The notes under the pieces: generated by a model | What the model saw: only the letters and a program-made list of their open reading frames with translations | Told to the model about the DNA's origin: nothing | Databases searched by the model: none | Made by a program: the position numbers and the translations under genes | NCBI GenBank assembly: GCA_037444845.1 | Contig: JBBILQ010000023.1 | Location: 1-33,451 of the forward strand | DNA: 33,451 nt | DNA from: JARYMI01 sp037444845 | GTDB lineage: Bacteria; Acidobacteriota; Aminicenantia; Aminicenantales; UBA8522 | Reading direction: 5' to 3' | Part shown: in pieces, positions 23,469-31,701 of the stretch | Layout of the letters: each line of letters starts with the position of its first letter | Position numbering within the stretch: position 1 is the first letter of the stretch

Positions 23469-24587
23469 ATGGGAACAAAGAATTTCAAAACAATCGGCAG
23501 GAAGCGAAAGCAAGGGGGAAGGCCGGGCTTCACTCTGGCCGAGCTTTTGGTGGGTTCGACGGTCATGCTGGTCGTGATCGTGGCGACGCTAACTCTCTAC
23601 ATGAGGAGCAACAGGGTGGCCGTCGATCAGAGCATGTACGCCGAGCTCCAGCACGACGTCCGCTCAGCCATGTTTTTCATCGCCCGCGACATCCGGATGG
23701 CCGGGGTGGGGCTTCCCATCGAATTCAACGGCTACTATTTTGAGGGGACGGACAACGAAGACCAGGGCGCTGAGGTGAGGCCGGACCGGCTGCTGATGAT
23801 GGGCAATATCGAAGACCCGCTCAACTTGGAGATCGAAAATTACCAGGGAGCATCCGTCAACCTGAGACTCGAAGATTACAGCTTTGAGCAATACCCCTAT
23901 CCGGATGCCTACTATGCCAATAAAATCGTCCTTATCCTCCCGAACCCGAGCTCGGCATGCCGCGCCGGCGAAGTTCGGAAAATTACCCATGTCACCCACA
24001 GCGCGACCGGGACGAACGAGAGGCTGAACTTCTCGCCCGGCCTTGCCCCTGGCATCAACCCGCCCGGGGGGTTGTCCGGAACCTGCGGGAGCCCGAATGA
24101 TTATGACGGCGGCCTCGCGACGTTTATCGACGTCAAAGAGTTTTGGCTGGATATCACGGGCAACTATCCTGGCCTAACCGCCGGAGTTAACGGCTATATC
24201 GGGAACGGCCAGGGAGGAATTCTCTACATGACGCTGAACGCCATCCACTATCCTCTGGCCCAGAACGTCGAGAACCTCCAGTTTGAATACAACGGAGACC
24301 TGGACAACGACGGCGGCCTGGACGGCTTTCTCCCATGGGCCGACACCTGGACGCTGGATCAGATCAGCCGAATCCGGGAAATCAGGATTTACATCCTTGG
24401 GCAGACGCCGCGGGCTTTCGTGAGTGTTTCCGGAACCCCTCCTTCAGACCTCTATCTTTACCAACGGCCGCCTCTTTCCAACACGTCCGGCTCCGGCCAG
24501 CCAGACCGGCGCAAGAGATTCCTTCTTGAATCAACCTCAGTTGTCAGAAACCTGAGCCTGAATCTATACAACACGGGGACACGCTGA
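23469..24587 (+). CDS. type IV pilus minor pilin, PilW-like
   Basis: 372 aa, consistent with the larger PilW class. The leader ends RPG, then FTLAELLVGSTVMLVVIVATL: prepilin cleavage after Gly and Glu at +5. The following segment (QHDVRSAMFFIARDIRMAGVG) matches the PilW-type N-terminal helix. The rest is a beta-rich domain with several Asn/Asp/Gly loops. A typical 'LQFEYN' strand near 275 is common in PilW. SD AGGGAA precedes ATG 23469. Its stop TGA overlaps the ATG of the next gene by one base. Confidence 0.82.
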   Translation: MGTKNFKTIGRKRKQGGRPGFTLAELLVGSTVMLVVIVATLTLYMRSNRVAVDQSMYAELQHDVRSAMFFIARDIRMAGVGLPIEFNGYYFEGTDNEDQGAEVRPDRLLMMGNIEDPLNLEIENYQGASVNLRLEDYSFEQYPYPDAYYANKIVLILPNPSSACRAGEVRKITHVTHSATGTNERLNFSPGLAPGINPPGGLSGTCGSPNDYDGGLATFIDVKEFWLDITGNYPGLTAGVNGYIGNGQGGILYMTLNAIHYPLAQNVENLQFEYNGDLDNDGGLDGFLPWADTWTLDQISRIREIRIYILGQTPRAFVSVSGTPPSDLYLYQRPPLSNTSGSGQPDRRKRFLLESTSVVRNLSLNLYNTGTR

Positions 24588-25156
24588 TGAGGGATAAAAT
24601 GGACAAGAGAAAGACGAGAAAAGACCGGGGTGCGGGGTTGATCATCCTGATCATGGTCATCGCTTTCCTGCTCACTGTCGGCATTTTGCTTCTGTATGTC
24701 ACCGGCACAGGGCCTGAAGTGGCCGGGAATGTCCGGATGCAGGAGAGAGCCTTTAACGCCGCAGAGGCCGGGTTTGACGCTGCCTGGCGAGTGTTGAATG
24801 AAAACATCATCGAGGGAGTGATCACTGATTTTTCCACGCAGTACCGGACGACCTATAACGGACAGCCAGTTCTGGATATACCGCCGACAGAAAGTCTGGA
24901 CAATCCTTATTACTTCCGGATGCTCACCGACGAAGAGCTCGTCAGCGAATTCGAAAGGGATCCGACAAACATCGTCTTCCTCAACCAGACTCTCCCGAAC
25001 GATCCCTCGCTGAGCTACACCGTTTTTTTAATTGACGATGAAGCCGGCGGGGTCATTCCGAACGACAGGGATTGCCTCGTCGTCTGTATCGGCCGGGCCG
25101 GACGGAACACGTATGCCAGAATCGAAGTCATGATAGAAATTCAGGAATCGACATAA
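24587..25156 (+). CDS. PilX-like pilus assembly protein
   Basis: 189 aa. Basic leader, then GAGLIILIMVIAFLLTVGILLLYVTGTG: a hydrophobic N-terminal helix of PilX/GspK-like type without the usual Glu5 motif, as is common for PilX. The MQERAFNAAEAGFDAAWRVL stretch (about 48-67) is the family hallmark (ERAFNAAEAG). The C-terminal domain is short and beta-rich. Start by TGATG overlap with the PilW-like gene, so translation is coupled. Position between PilW and PilY1 agrees with the classical minor pilin order. Confidence 0.8.
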   Translation: MRDKMDKRKTRKDRGAGLIILIMVIAFLLTVGILLLYVTGTGPEVAGNVRMQERAFNAAEAGFDAAWRVLNENIIEGVITDFSTQYRTTYNGQPVLDIPPTESLDNPYYFRMLTDEELVSEFERDPTNIVFLNQTLPNDPSLSYTVFLIDDEAGGVIPNDRDCLVVCIGRAGRNTYARIEVMIEIQEST

Positions 25157-25180
25157 ACGAAAAAGGAAAAGGAAGCGAAC

Positions 25181-28100
25181 ATGAAAAAACATGTTTTGGG
25201 GCTAATCATTTTAGGGGCAGGCCTGACGGCTTTTTTCCTGATCAGAGCTAACAGCCAGGTCTGCGCTACCCAGAGCGACCGCGTCGTCGGCTACCGCGGA
25301 GGCGATGCTTCGACTCTTAGCAAGCTGGATGGCATCGAAAATGATCTTGTGGGTCTTAACCTGCGGCTTGAAGGCAAGGGCGCCAACTGGAAGGAGACGA
25401 GCAACTATCCGGTAACGACTAACTTAAGGATGACGGGCGCGGCGGCAGACTTCAACGGCGATAGGCTCGTCGATCTTGTCCAGGGAGGACGGCAGTGCGA
25501 CAACAACGCCAATCCGACAGACACGAATATCGCTGTATTCGTTAGCCGTGGACGAGAGCCCGGCAACCCGCTCCGGTTCGTCTTCAACGGGCCTTACTAT
25601 ATTAATTATCTTGCCACCTTTACAACGTATGAAATCATGGCTCTCGGCGCCGGCGATTATGACGGCGACGGCGACGCTGACTTCGCTGCCCTATCCTGGC
25701 AGGGCAGGCTCTGGATTTTCAAAAACCTCTATGTTGAAAACGGCCTAAGACCGGGAGATATCCCCGTATTCGACTCGCGCCCCACTCTTCTTGGAGATTT
25801 GGTCAACGACGGCTACGGCGAATTCGGGACCGATTCGAGATACTGGCGGTGGGAAAGCAACATAGAATCAATAGATATCGATGGCGACCGAGATTTGGAC
25901 CTGATCGTTGGAATCCCTACTTACAGAGCGAGAAGCCGATGGGGGTTGGTTGTTATTTATATCAATGACGGGAGGGGAACGTTTTCCCGCCTCCCTCAGA
26001 CCATCAACCCCTATCCCGCCAGCGCTCAATACGGCGTATGCGGCGTTGCGGCAGGCGATTATGATGGAGACGGCGACGTTGATTTCATCGTCGGGTCTGC
26101 GAATTCGAGAGACTTGATCTTCTACAGGAACGACGGCGGAACGTTCCGGGAAGACAACCGGAAGACGGTCACCATTCCCGCAGGCCGTGGCTCATGCACT
26201 TACCTCCGAGCCGGAGACGTGGATAAAGATGGAGACGTGGATTTTGTCCTGGCCACAGACGGCTGGACGGCCAACCCGCCGGGCGGGTATGTCTTTTGGT
26301 ACGAAAATGATGGAACCGGTGTCTTTACCCGCCGTCCCATCCCGGCGAGCGGCGCCCAGGTTTCCCCGTCCACCGACCTTGACTCTGGCGCCATCGGAGA
26401 TTTCGACAACGATGGCGACCTGGATTTCTTCGTCGCTGACGGAAACGACTCAAGGAACTGCTATTTCTTCATGAACGACACTTATCCTATTTATAAAAAT
26501 AAGGGGACTGTCTCTTCCAAAAACCTTCTGCCTTGCGCGTTCATCACATCTGATTATGCTGTCGTGGCGGTGACTATCACCGTCAGTGAAACAAAGCCAA
26601 GAGGGACGGATATCGTCTACTATCTTTCCAATTCTATCGATGTCAACGGAAATCCCAGGTGGGAAGGACCGGTGACCCCGGGAGTCGAATTCGAGTTCGA
26701 AAGTCCAGGAGATTTCCTCCGCTGGCAAGCGGTGTTTACAACCACAGATGAGACAGTTACCCCCAGGCTCTGGAGATTGGACATAGACTATAAGTTCATA
26801 ACTAAAAGGGAATATTCGCGGACCTCCCATGCCTTTACGACAGTGAACCTCGACCCGGGCCGAGAAGGTGACGAGGAAGTCCTCTATTCTGCCTCGTTTG
26901 AATTCCCGAAATGGAGAGGCCATCTCCGGTCGTGGAACGTGAGCGACCTCGAGCTTGCCTACACCAGAGGCTCCCAGCTTGCGGATATCCTGGATGTCGG
27001 CGCCACTTTCGTTGAAGACGCCGGCGTAAACCTGAGGGACAGACACTGGTCCAGCCGCGTCGTGTACACGGCCTATGATAGAGAGGCTGACGGCGTGATG
27101 AACGACAGGCTTGATTTCAACACCTCAGAGGCTGACACCCTGGACGACTTTCTCCTGCTCGGCATAGGAAGCCCGGAAGTAGCGCCGCTCATCCGCTTCG
27201 TGCTCGGAGAGGGCCGAGACTGGAAGCTTGGGGATATCAACCATTCCTCGCCCACCGTTCTCGAGCCTCCCCGGGGAACGCCAACAAAGATGGGCTCAGG
27301 CTATGACGCATTCAAGGAGGCGTACAAGGACCGGAGAAAGGTCGTTTTTGCCGGCGCCAACGACGGCATGCTCCATTGCTTTGACGCAGCGACTCTGGAG
27401 GAGCTCTGGGCCTTTATTCCTAACAACCTCCTTTATAAACTGAAAAGAATGCGGATTCTCGACCCCGACTGCGGTTATTACCTCAACCATGAATTCTTCG
27501 TTGACGGCACGCCGGCGATCCAGGATGTCTATTTTGGAGGCGCCTGGCGCACGGTGCTTGTCTGCGGTCAAGGTTCAGGCTGGGGGAAGAATCAGAAGTG
27601 CTATTATTTTGCCCTTGACGTCACCGACCCTGAGTCGCCTAAACCGCTCTGGGAATTCACCGACGACACCATGGGCGAAACCTGGTCAGTGCCGGCGATC
27701 GCCAAAATTGAACCGCTCAATCAATGGGTCGTTTTCTTCGGCTCCGGCTACGACAACGACAACGACCCGACAGAGAAAATCGGCCACTATTTTTACGCGG
27801 TGGACGTGGAAACAGGGTCTCTCCTCGCATCCTTCGAAATCGCCGAGAGACGCGAACCGGCGAGCCCGTTTGGCATTCAAAACACACTTCCCGGTTCGCC
27901 AGCGATTGTTGATTCAAACGACAATGGGTTTGCCAATGCTGTTTACTTCGGTGACCTGCTGGGCAGATTATGGAAGATCGGCTTAACAACAGCCCTTCGT
28001 CGCTGGGAGCCGGCTGTCATCTACCGGGATCCCTATTACCATTCGATTATCACCAAGCCGGCCTTCTACGTCAACTGGGTGGACAAGACGACCCATCTCT

Positions 28101-28690
28101 ATGTCGGAACCGGAGGCGACGATAGAGCTCCTGACACAGAGTATTATTCTTTCGTTGCCGTTGTCGACAGCGGTCCCAATGCCGTTGTCGAGTGGTACAT
28201 TGGGCCTGATGATTTAGCGACGCGCCTGGGGATTAATCTCGACCGGAAAAAAGGGGAGTTTGTGCAGGGAGAAAAGGTCTGGGCTGACGACATTATTGCC
28301 GACCGGATTGTGTATATCGCCACGCTTCAAGGCAGCATCGAGTCTCTGAATCCCTGCAAGGCTCTTGCCGGAAGCGGAAAGCTTTATGCCCGGTACATTT
28401 TGGGCAATCAGATGGGAGGCACAGCCTTGTTGAGCGCTGAGGGCGCGCCAGAAGCGTTTAAAGTGACAAAACAAAAGGTCAGGTCAGCGGTGACAATAGG
28501 GGAGACCCAGGTCATAAGCGGAGAAGAAGGCCAGCCGGGCGTCACCAAAAGAAAAGTCTTCATCCAGAGTTTCACTCAGCCTGGCGAGGGCGGCCCGCAG
28601 CCGCCAAGCCAGGTCCTGGCTCAGCCTGTGCCCCAGACAGCGCTGGTGATCAAATCCTGGAGGGAAATCTACAAGGTCTTCAAGAAATAG
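25181..28690 (+). CDS. PilY1-like type IV pilus tip/biogenesis protein with FG-GAP repeats
   Basis: 1169 aa with an N-terminal signal/anchor (about 5-22). Residues about 87-410 hold FG-GAP/VCBS-like repeats with DxDxDGxxDF motifs (for example GDYDGDGDADF, GDYDGDGDVDF, GDVDKDGDVDF, GDFDNDGDLDF), calcium-binding loops of integrin-like propellers. From about 700 to 1010 the PilY1 C-terminal propeller is recognisable: VFAGANDGMLHCFDAAT (about 720), FFVDGTPAIQDVYF, WRTVLVCGQGSG, ALDVTDPESP, and a calcium-loop-like GSGYDNDNDP (about 857). SD AAGGAAG. PilY1 proteins control extension/retraction and adhere at the pilus tip. Coupling to an integrin-like N-terminal propeller suggests adhesion (inference). 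Last gene of the operon. Confidence 0.87.
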   Translation: MKKHVLGLIILGAGLTAFFLIRANSQVCATQSDRVVGYRGGDASTLSKLDGIENDLVGLNLRLEGKGANWKETSNYPVTTNLRMTGAAADFNGDRLVDLVQGGRQCDNNANPTDTNIAVFVSRGREPGNPLRFVFNGPYYINYLATFTTYEIMALGAGDYDGDGDADFAALSWQGRLWIFKNLYVENGLRPGDIPVFDSRPTLLGDLVNDGYGEFGTDSRYWRWESNIESIDIDGDRDLDLIVGIPTYRARSRWGLVVIYINDGRGTFSRLPQTINPYPASAQYGVCGVAAGDYDGDGDVDFIVGSANSRDLIFYRNDGGTFREDNRKTVTIPAGRGSCTYLRAGDVDKDGDVDFVLATDGWTANPPGGYVFWYENDGTGVFTRRPIPASGAQVSPSTDLDSGAIGDFDNDGDLDFFVADGNDSRNCYFFMNDTYPIYKNKGTVSSKNLLPCAFITSDYAVVAVTITVSETKPRGTDIVYYLSNSIDVNGNPRWEGPVTPGVEFEFESPGDFLRWQAVFTTTDETVTPRLWRLDIDYKFITKREYSRTSHAFTTVNLDPGREGDEEVLYSASFEFPKWRGHLRSWNVSDLELAYTRGSQLADILDVGATFVEDAGVNLRDRHWSSRVVYTAYDREADGVMNDRLDFNTSEADTLDDFLLLGIGSPEVAPLIRFVLGEGRDWKLGDINHSSPTVLEPPRGTPTKMGSGYDAFKEAYKDRRKVVFAGANDGMLHCFDAATLEELWAFIPNNLLYKLKRMRILDPDCGYYLNHEFFVDGTPAIQDVYFGGAWRTVLVCGQGSGWGKNQKCYYFALDVTDPESPKPLWEFTDDTMGETWSVPAIAKIEPLNQWVVFFGSGYDNDNDPTEKIGHYFYAVDVETGSLLASFEIAERREPASPFGIQNTLPGSPAIVDSNDNGFANAVYFGDLLGRLWKIGLTTALRRWEPAVIYRDPYYHSIITKPAFYVNWVDKTTHLYVGTGGDDRAPDTEYYSFVAVVDSGPNAVVEWYIGPDDLATRLGINLDRKKGEFVQGEKVWADDIIADRIVYIATLQGSIESLNPCKALAGSGKLYARYILGNQMGGTALLSAEGAPEAFKVTKQKVRSAVTIGETQVISGEEGQPGVTKRKVFIQSFTQPGEGGPQPPSQVLAQPVPQTALVIKSWREIYKVFKK

Positions 28691-28729
28691 GCGCGAGATC
28701 CGTCTTTCTTCTGCAGTTTCTCTTTGTGC

Positions 28730-29054
28730 ACAAAATTGTCGAGAGGAAATTCCCATTCTGCAAAAGTACTCCGTGCGGAATCCAATTATCGTGATAGCGA
28801 GTGCACCCGAGGGGTGGCGCGGTTCGCGGGCCGACCTTATACGAGACGCTGACCAGCGATCCCCTCTTATTTCGCTAAGAGGGGTTGGGGAGATAAATAC
28901 ATAAAGAATAAAGTCCGGAAGCGTCTCGGAATTACTGGCCGAGCGTTTGATGCCACCCATCTTGTTGACTGATAATAAACAAGATAGTCCGCGAGGGGGC
29001 GCCGGGGGTGAACCGCGACAGGACCCGTCGGGTGATTCTATCGGCAAATCTGGG
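28730..29054 (+). repeat. dispersed structured element, copy C (long loop, both termini)
   Basis: The 432-nt gap 28691-29122 is mostly this element. Left flank ACAAAATTGTCGAGAGG is a degenerate version of the CCCAAATTTGCC terminus. Core halves are 28804-28825 (CACCCGA, GGGT, GGC, GCGGTTC) and 29010-29034 (GAACCGC, GACAGG, ACCC, TCGGGTG). Between them, 184 nt form nested hairpins: TCGCGG/CCGCGA (28824-28829 and 28989-28994), CGAGACGCT/AGCGTCTCG (28842-28850 and 28920-28928), CCCCTCTTA/TAAGAGGGG (28861-28884) and ATCTTGTT/AACAAGAT (28959-28985). The right terminus is TTCTATCGGCAAATCTGGG (29036-29054), the inverse of the left terminus of copy E at 16 of 19 positions. Confidence 0.8.
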
Positions 29055-29068
29055 TTTGTATGTTGGGT

Positions 29069-29098
29069 TTGACAGAAGTCTGTGGGGGTAGGTATAGT
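29069..29098 (+). promoter_or_regulatory. uppP promoter
   Basis: TTGACA (29069-29074), 18-nt spacer, TATAGT (29093-29098): close to the sigma70 consensus. Predicted start is near 29105, followed by SD AGAGGA and ATG 29123. The -35 box starts 15 nt after the right terminus of repeat copy C. Confidence 0.65.
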
Positions 29099-29122
29099 AC
29101 GTAGCCTGACGCAGAGGAAAGA

Positions 29123-29908
29123 ATGAACGTTTGGGACAGCATCGTCCTCGGCATTGTCGAAGGGCTGACGGAGTTTCTCCCCGTCTCAAGCACGTTCCAC
29201 CTGATTTTCGTGTCGAAGGCTCTCGGCACCGGGGAAAGCGATTTTGTCAAGCTGTTCACTATCTTCATCCAGAGCGGCGCCATCCTGGCTGTGTTGACGC
29301 TCTACTGGAAAAGGTTGCGCCGGGACAGGGCGCTGGTCATGAAGACGTTCGCCGCCTTTTTTCCCGCGGTCGTGCTCGGCGCTCTCTTTTATGCGATCGT
29401 CAAACACGTCTTTTTTGAGTCCCTCCTAAGCATGACCGCGGTCTTCATCCTGGTCGGCTTCCTTTTTTTCGTTTTTGAATGGCTGGTCAGAAAAGGGTTG
29501 CTGCATCCTTTGAAGCCGCTTTCCGAGTTAACCTATGGGAATGCTTTAATTATCGGAATTGCCCAGTGCCTGGCTTTCCTGCCCGGCGTCTCGCGCGCCG
29601 GCGCCGTCATCCTGGCGATGATGATCTTAGGCTTCAGGCGGGCCGACGCGGCAGCTTTCTCGTTCCTCCTGGCCGTGCCCACTCTCCTTGCGGCCGGGGC
29701 GTTTGACCTTTACAAGACGAGAGATACGATCCTTCATTCGGCGAACAGCGCTTTCCTGCTCGCTGTCGGCTTCACCGTCGCCTTTGCCGTGGCCTACCTG
29801 GCCGTCAAGTGGTTCGTCCGCTATTTGCAGCGGCACACCCTCAACCTTTTCGGCTTCTATCGTTTGATCGTCGGCTCGATTCTTCTCCTGGTCCTGCTTC
29901 TCGGTTAA
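29123..29908 (+). CDS. uppP: undecaprenyl-diphosphate phosphatase
   Basis: Integral membrane enzyme (BacA/UppP) that dephosphorylates undecaprenyl diphosphate to recycle the cell-wall lipid carrier and can give bacitracin resistance. 261 aa, about 7-8 hydrophobic segments. Motifs: GLTEFLPVSSTFHL (about 13-26; the common form is SSTGHL), QSGAILAVL (about 52-60), and LPGVSRAGAVIL (about 153-164; the common form is SRSGATI), retaining the catalytic-type Glu and Arg. SD AGAGGA 5 nt before ATG and a good promoter upstream. It is a single-gene unit flanked on both sides by long-loop copies of the dispersed element in direct orientation. Confidence 0.9.
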   Translation: MNVWDSIVLGIVEGLTEFLPVSSTFHLIFVSKALGTGESDFVKLFTIFIQSGAILAVLTLYWKRLRRDRALVMKTFAAFFPAVVLGALFYAIVKHVFFESLLSMTAVFILVGFLFFVFEWLVRKGLLHPLKPLSELTYGNALIIGIAQCLAFLPGVSRAGAVILAMMILGFRRADAAAFSFLLAVPTLLAAGAFDLYKTRDTILHSANSAFLLAVGFTVAFAVAYLAVKWFVRYLQRHTLNLFGFYRLIVGSILLLVLLLG

Positions 29909-29930
29909 GACCAAATATCATCCGATTGCT

Positions 29931-30167
29931 CCCGGTGGGTGGCATGGTTCGGGTTGATCTTGGGGGAAAGGCGACGCTCGGCCAATTTCATCGGCCTCCC
30001 TGCCTCCCCTTCTCGGGCGGGGCATGGACCCGCGCCCTGCGACCGAGGGGTCATACCCCCTCGGCTCCCCCGACGACCGGCTCCCCGTGGCAAGCCACGG
30101 GGCATATCGCCGCTCGTCAATCCATCCTGAGCCTGGCCGGGGGTGAACCGCGACAGGACCCGGCGGG
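29931..30167 (+). repeat. dispersed structured element, copy D (long loop)
   Basis: Fills most of the 281-nt convergent gap between uppP and the permease gene. Outer arms CCCG (29931-29934) and CGGG (30164-30167), then GGGT/ACCC, GGC opposite GACAGG, and inner ATGGTTC/GAACCGC (one mismatch, one wobble). The loop is 194 nt (29951-30144) with strong hairpins: CCGAGGGG/CCCCTCGG (30043-30064), CCCCGTGG-CAAG-CCACGGGG (30083-30102) and GGGCG/CGCCC (30015-30037). TTTTT directly after the core (30168-30172) may let it act as a terminator for uppP. No CCCAAATTTGCC terminus is seen; the left flank would fall inside the uppP end. Confidence 0.75.
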
Positions 30168-30189
30168 TTTTTCTGTTGTGACCCTTCAG

Positions 30190-31560
30190 TTAGGACCTCG
30201 GTTTGGCCTTTCTTCTCCAGTAAAAATAAGCGGGGAGTCCGAGGAAGATGATGGCCAGGCCGGCAAACGAGTTCCAGAACTCGTTGATGAGGGTGTTCAC
30301 AGAGACGAACAGGGCGCAGAGGATGAAGATGACGGGCGTCGCCGGATAACCCCACGTCTTGTACGGCCGGGAAATATCGGGTCTTTTCCGGCGCAGGATC
30401 ATCACCGCGGCCACGGTCAGGCCGAAGAAGATCCATTGCCCGAAGATGACGTAGGTGAAGAGCTGCTCAAAGGTTCCGGAAAGGCTGAGGACGGCGCTCC
30501 AGCCGGTCAGGGCGAAAATGGAGACATGAGGAGTAAGAAAGCGGGGATGGATGCGGGCGATGTTCTTGAAGAAAAGCCCATCCCTGGCCATGGCGAAGTA
30601 GACCCGCGGGCTGCACAGAAAATTCTGGTTGGTCGCTCCGGTGATGGAAAGAAGGATGATGAACGCAATGATCGAAGCCCCGACCGGGCCGATGGCGAAA
30701 TTCATCGCGTCGCTGGCGATCCGGCTCGATCTGGCGATCTCGCCCGCAGAAAAGGCGTAGAGATAAGCAAAGTTGGCGAGCAGGTAAATGCCGATGATGA
30801 TGAGCGTTCCAGCCAGAAGTCCTGCCGGAAGGTTTTTCTCCGGGTTGCGGATCTCTCCAGAGCTAAACGTCGAGCTTTCCCAGCCTTTATACGCCCAAAG
30901 AGTTGCCACTAAAGCGACCCCAAAACTGGCGATAAGATTAAGCGACAGCGCCTTGGGAGCGGGGGAGATGAAATGAGCGGCGCTTCCCTTGGCAAAAACA
31001 AAGACGACCACGCACACCCCGACGATGGCTCCGAACTTGATCAGGGTGAGGATGTTTTGCACGGCAGCGCCCCATTTGACGCCGATATAGTTGATGATAG
31101 CCAGGAAGGCGATCAGGGCGACAGCGACCAACTTGGTTTCCAAGGGGGTGAGGTCAACGAAGTGCGGCAGGTACTTGGACGAGAAGGCGACGGCCAGTGT
31201 GGCGATAGCTCCGGAATCGATCACCAAGAATAGGGTCCACCCGAAGAGGAAGGAAACCAAAGGTCCGTAAGCCTCGCGCAAATAGACATACATTCCTCCT
31301 GCCTGAGGATAGGCGGCGCCGAGTTCCGAGAAAGAAAGAGCGCCGAAAAAGCAGAGGAGGCCGCCGACGGCCCACACGGCAAAGATGAGGAGAGGCGATT
31401 CCACGCCCGCCGCAACCGCAGCCGGGACGATAAAGATGCCCGACCCGATCACTCCGCCGACGATGATGCCGATGAGATCCCAGAATCCCAGGACGCGAGG
31501 AAGCTCGCTTGGCTCACCCGCTGAAAAACTGGCGTTCAACTGGCCATTTTCCTTGCTCAT
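30190..31560 (-). CDS. APC-superfamily amino-acid permease (LAT-like)
   Basis: A 456-aa inner-membrane transporter with about 12 hydrophobic helices. Landmarks: N-terminal GFWDLIGIIVGGVIGSGIFI (TM1 with the GSGIF break that binds substrate), ELGAAYPQAGGMYVYLREAYG, ALWAYKGWESSTFSSGEIRNPEKNLPAG (LAT-type YxGW, GEIKNPERN) and a C-terminal RRKRPDISRPYKTWGYP. These resemble the Ser/Thr exchanger SteT and relatives, though the substrate is not decided. ATG 31560 is chosen for its SD (GGAG, 8-9 nt) and short leader from a TATATA promoter. It converges on uppP, with repeat copy D between. Confidence 0.88.
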   Translation of the reverse strand: MSKENGQLNASFSAGEPSELPRVLGFWDLIGIIVGGVIGSGIFIVPAAVAAGVESPLLIFAVWAVGGLLCFFGALSFSELGAAYPQAGGMYVYLREAYGPLVSFLFGWTLFLVIDSGAIATLAVAFSSKYLPHFVDLTPLETKLVAVALIAFLAIINYIGVKWGAAVQNILTLIKFGAIVGVCVVVFVFAKGSAAHFISPAPKALSLNLIASFGVALVATLWAYKGWESSTFSSGEIRNPEKNLPAGLLAGTLIIIGIYLLANFAYLYAFSAGEIARSSRIASDAMNFAIGPVGASIIAFIILLSITGATNQNFLCSPRVYFAMARDGLFFKNIARIHPRFLTPHVSIFALTGWSAVLSLSGTFEQLFTYVIFGQWIFFGLTVAAVMILRRKRPDISRPYKTWGYPATPVIFILCALFVSVNTLINEFWNSFAGLAIIFLGLPAYFYWRRKAKPRS

Positions 31561-31589
31561 CTTTTGTTCTCCAAGCCTGAGGCTATGTA

Positions 31590-31618
31590 TATATAAAAAC
31601 TCCGCCCTAATCAACCAA
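31590..31618 (-). promoter_or_regulatory. sigma70-type promoter of the APC permease
   Basis: Minus strand TTGGTT (31618-31613), 17-nt spacer, TATATA (31595-31590), giving a predicted start near 31583 and a 23-nt leader before ATG 31560. This supports the shorter start over the one 18 codons upstream, which would lie upstream of the transcript start. Confidence 0.5.
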
Positions 31619-31701
31619 AATCGCTCTATCCTTGTTTATCGAGAGAAACGTCGGAGGGATTCTTTCTTCTTTCGCTCTTGAGCCGTGCCGCTCAACTGAG
31701 T

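Noticed and set aside
28804..30167. Copies C and D as integron attC sites
   Set aside because: The folded, hairpin-like form and a cassette-like gene between them are suggestive, but the terminal RYYYAAC/GTTRRRY core sites are not at the element ends and no integron integrase is present.
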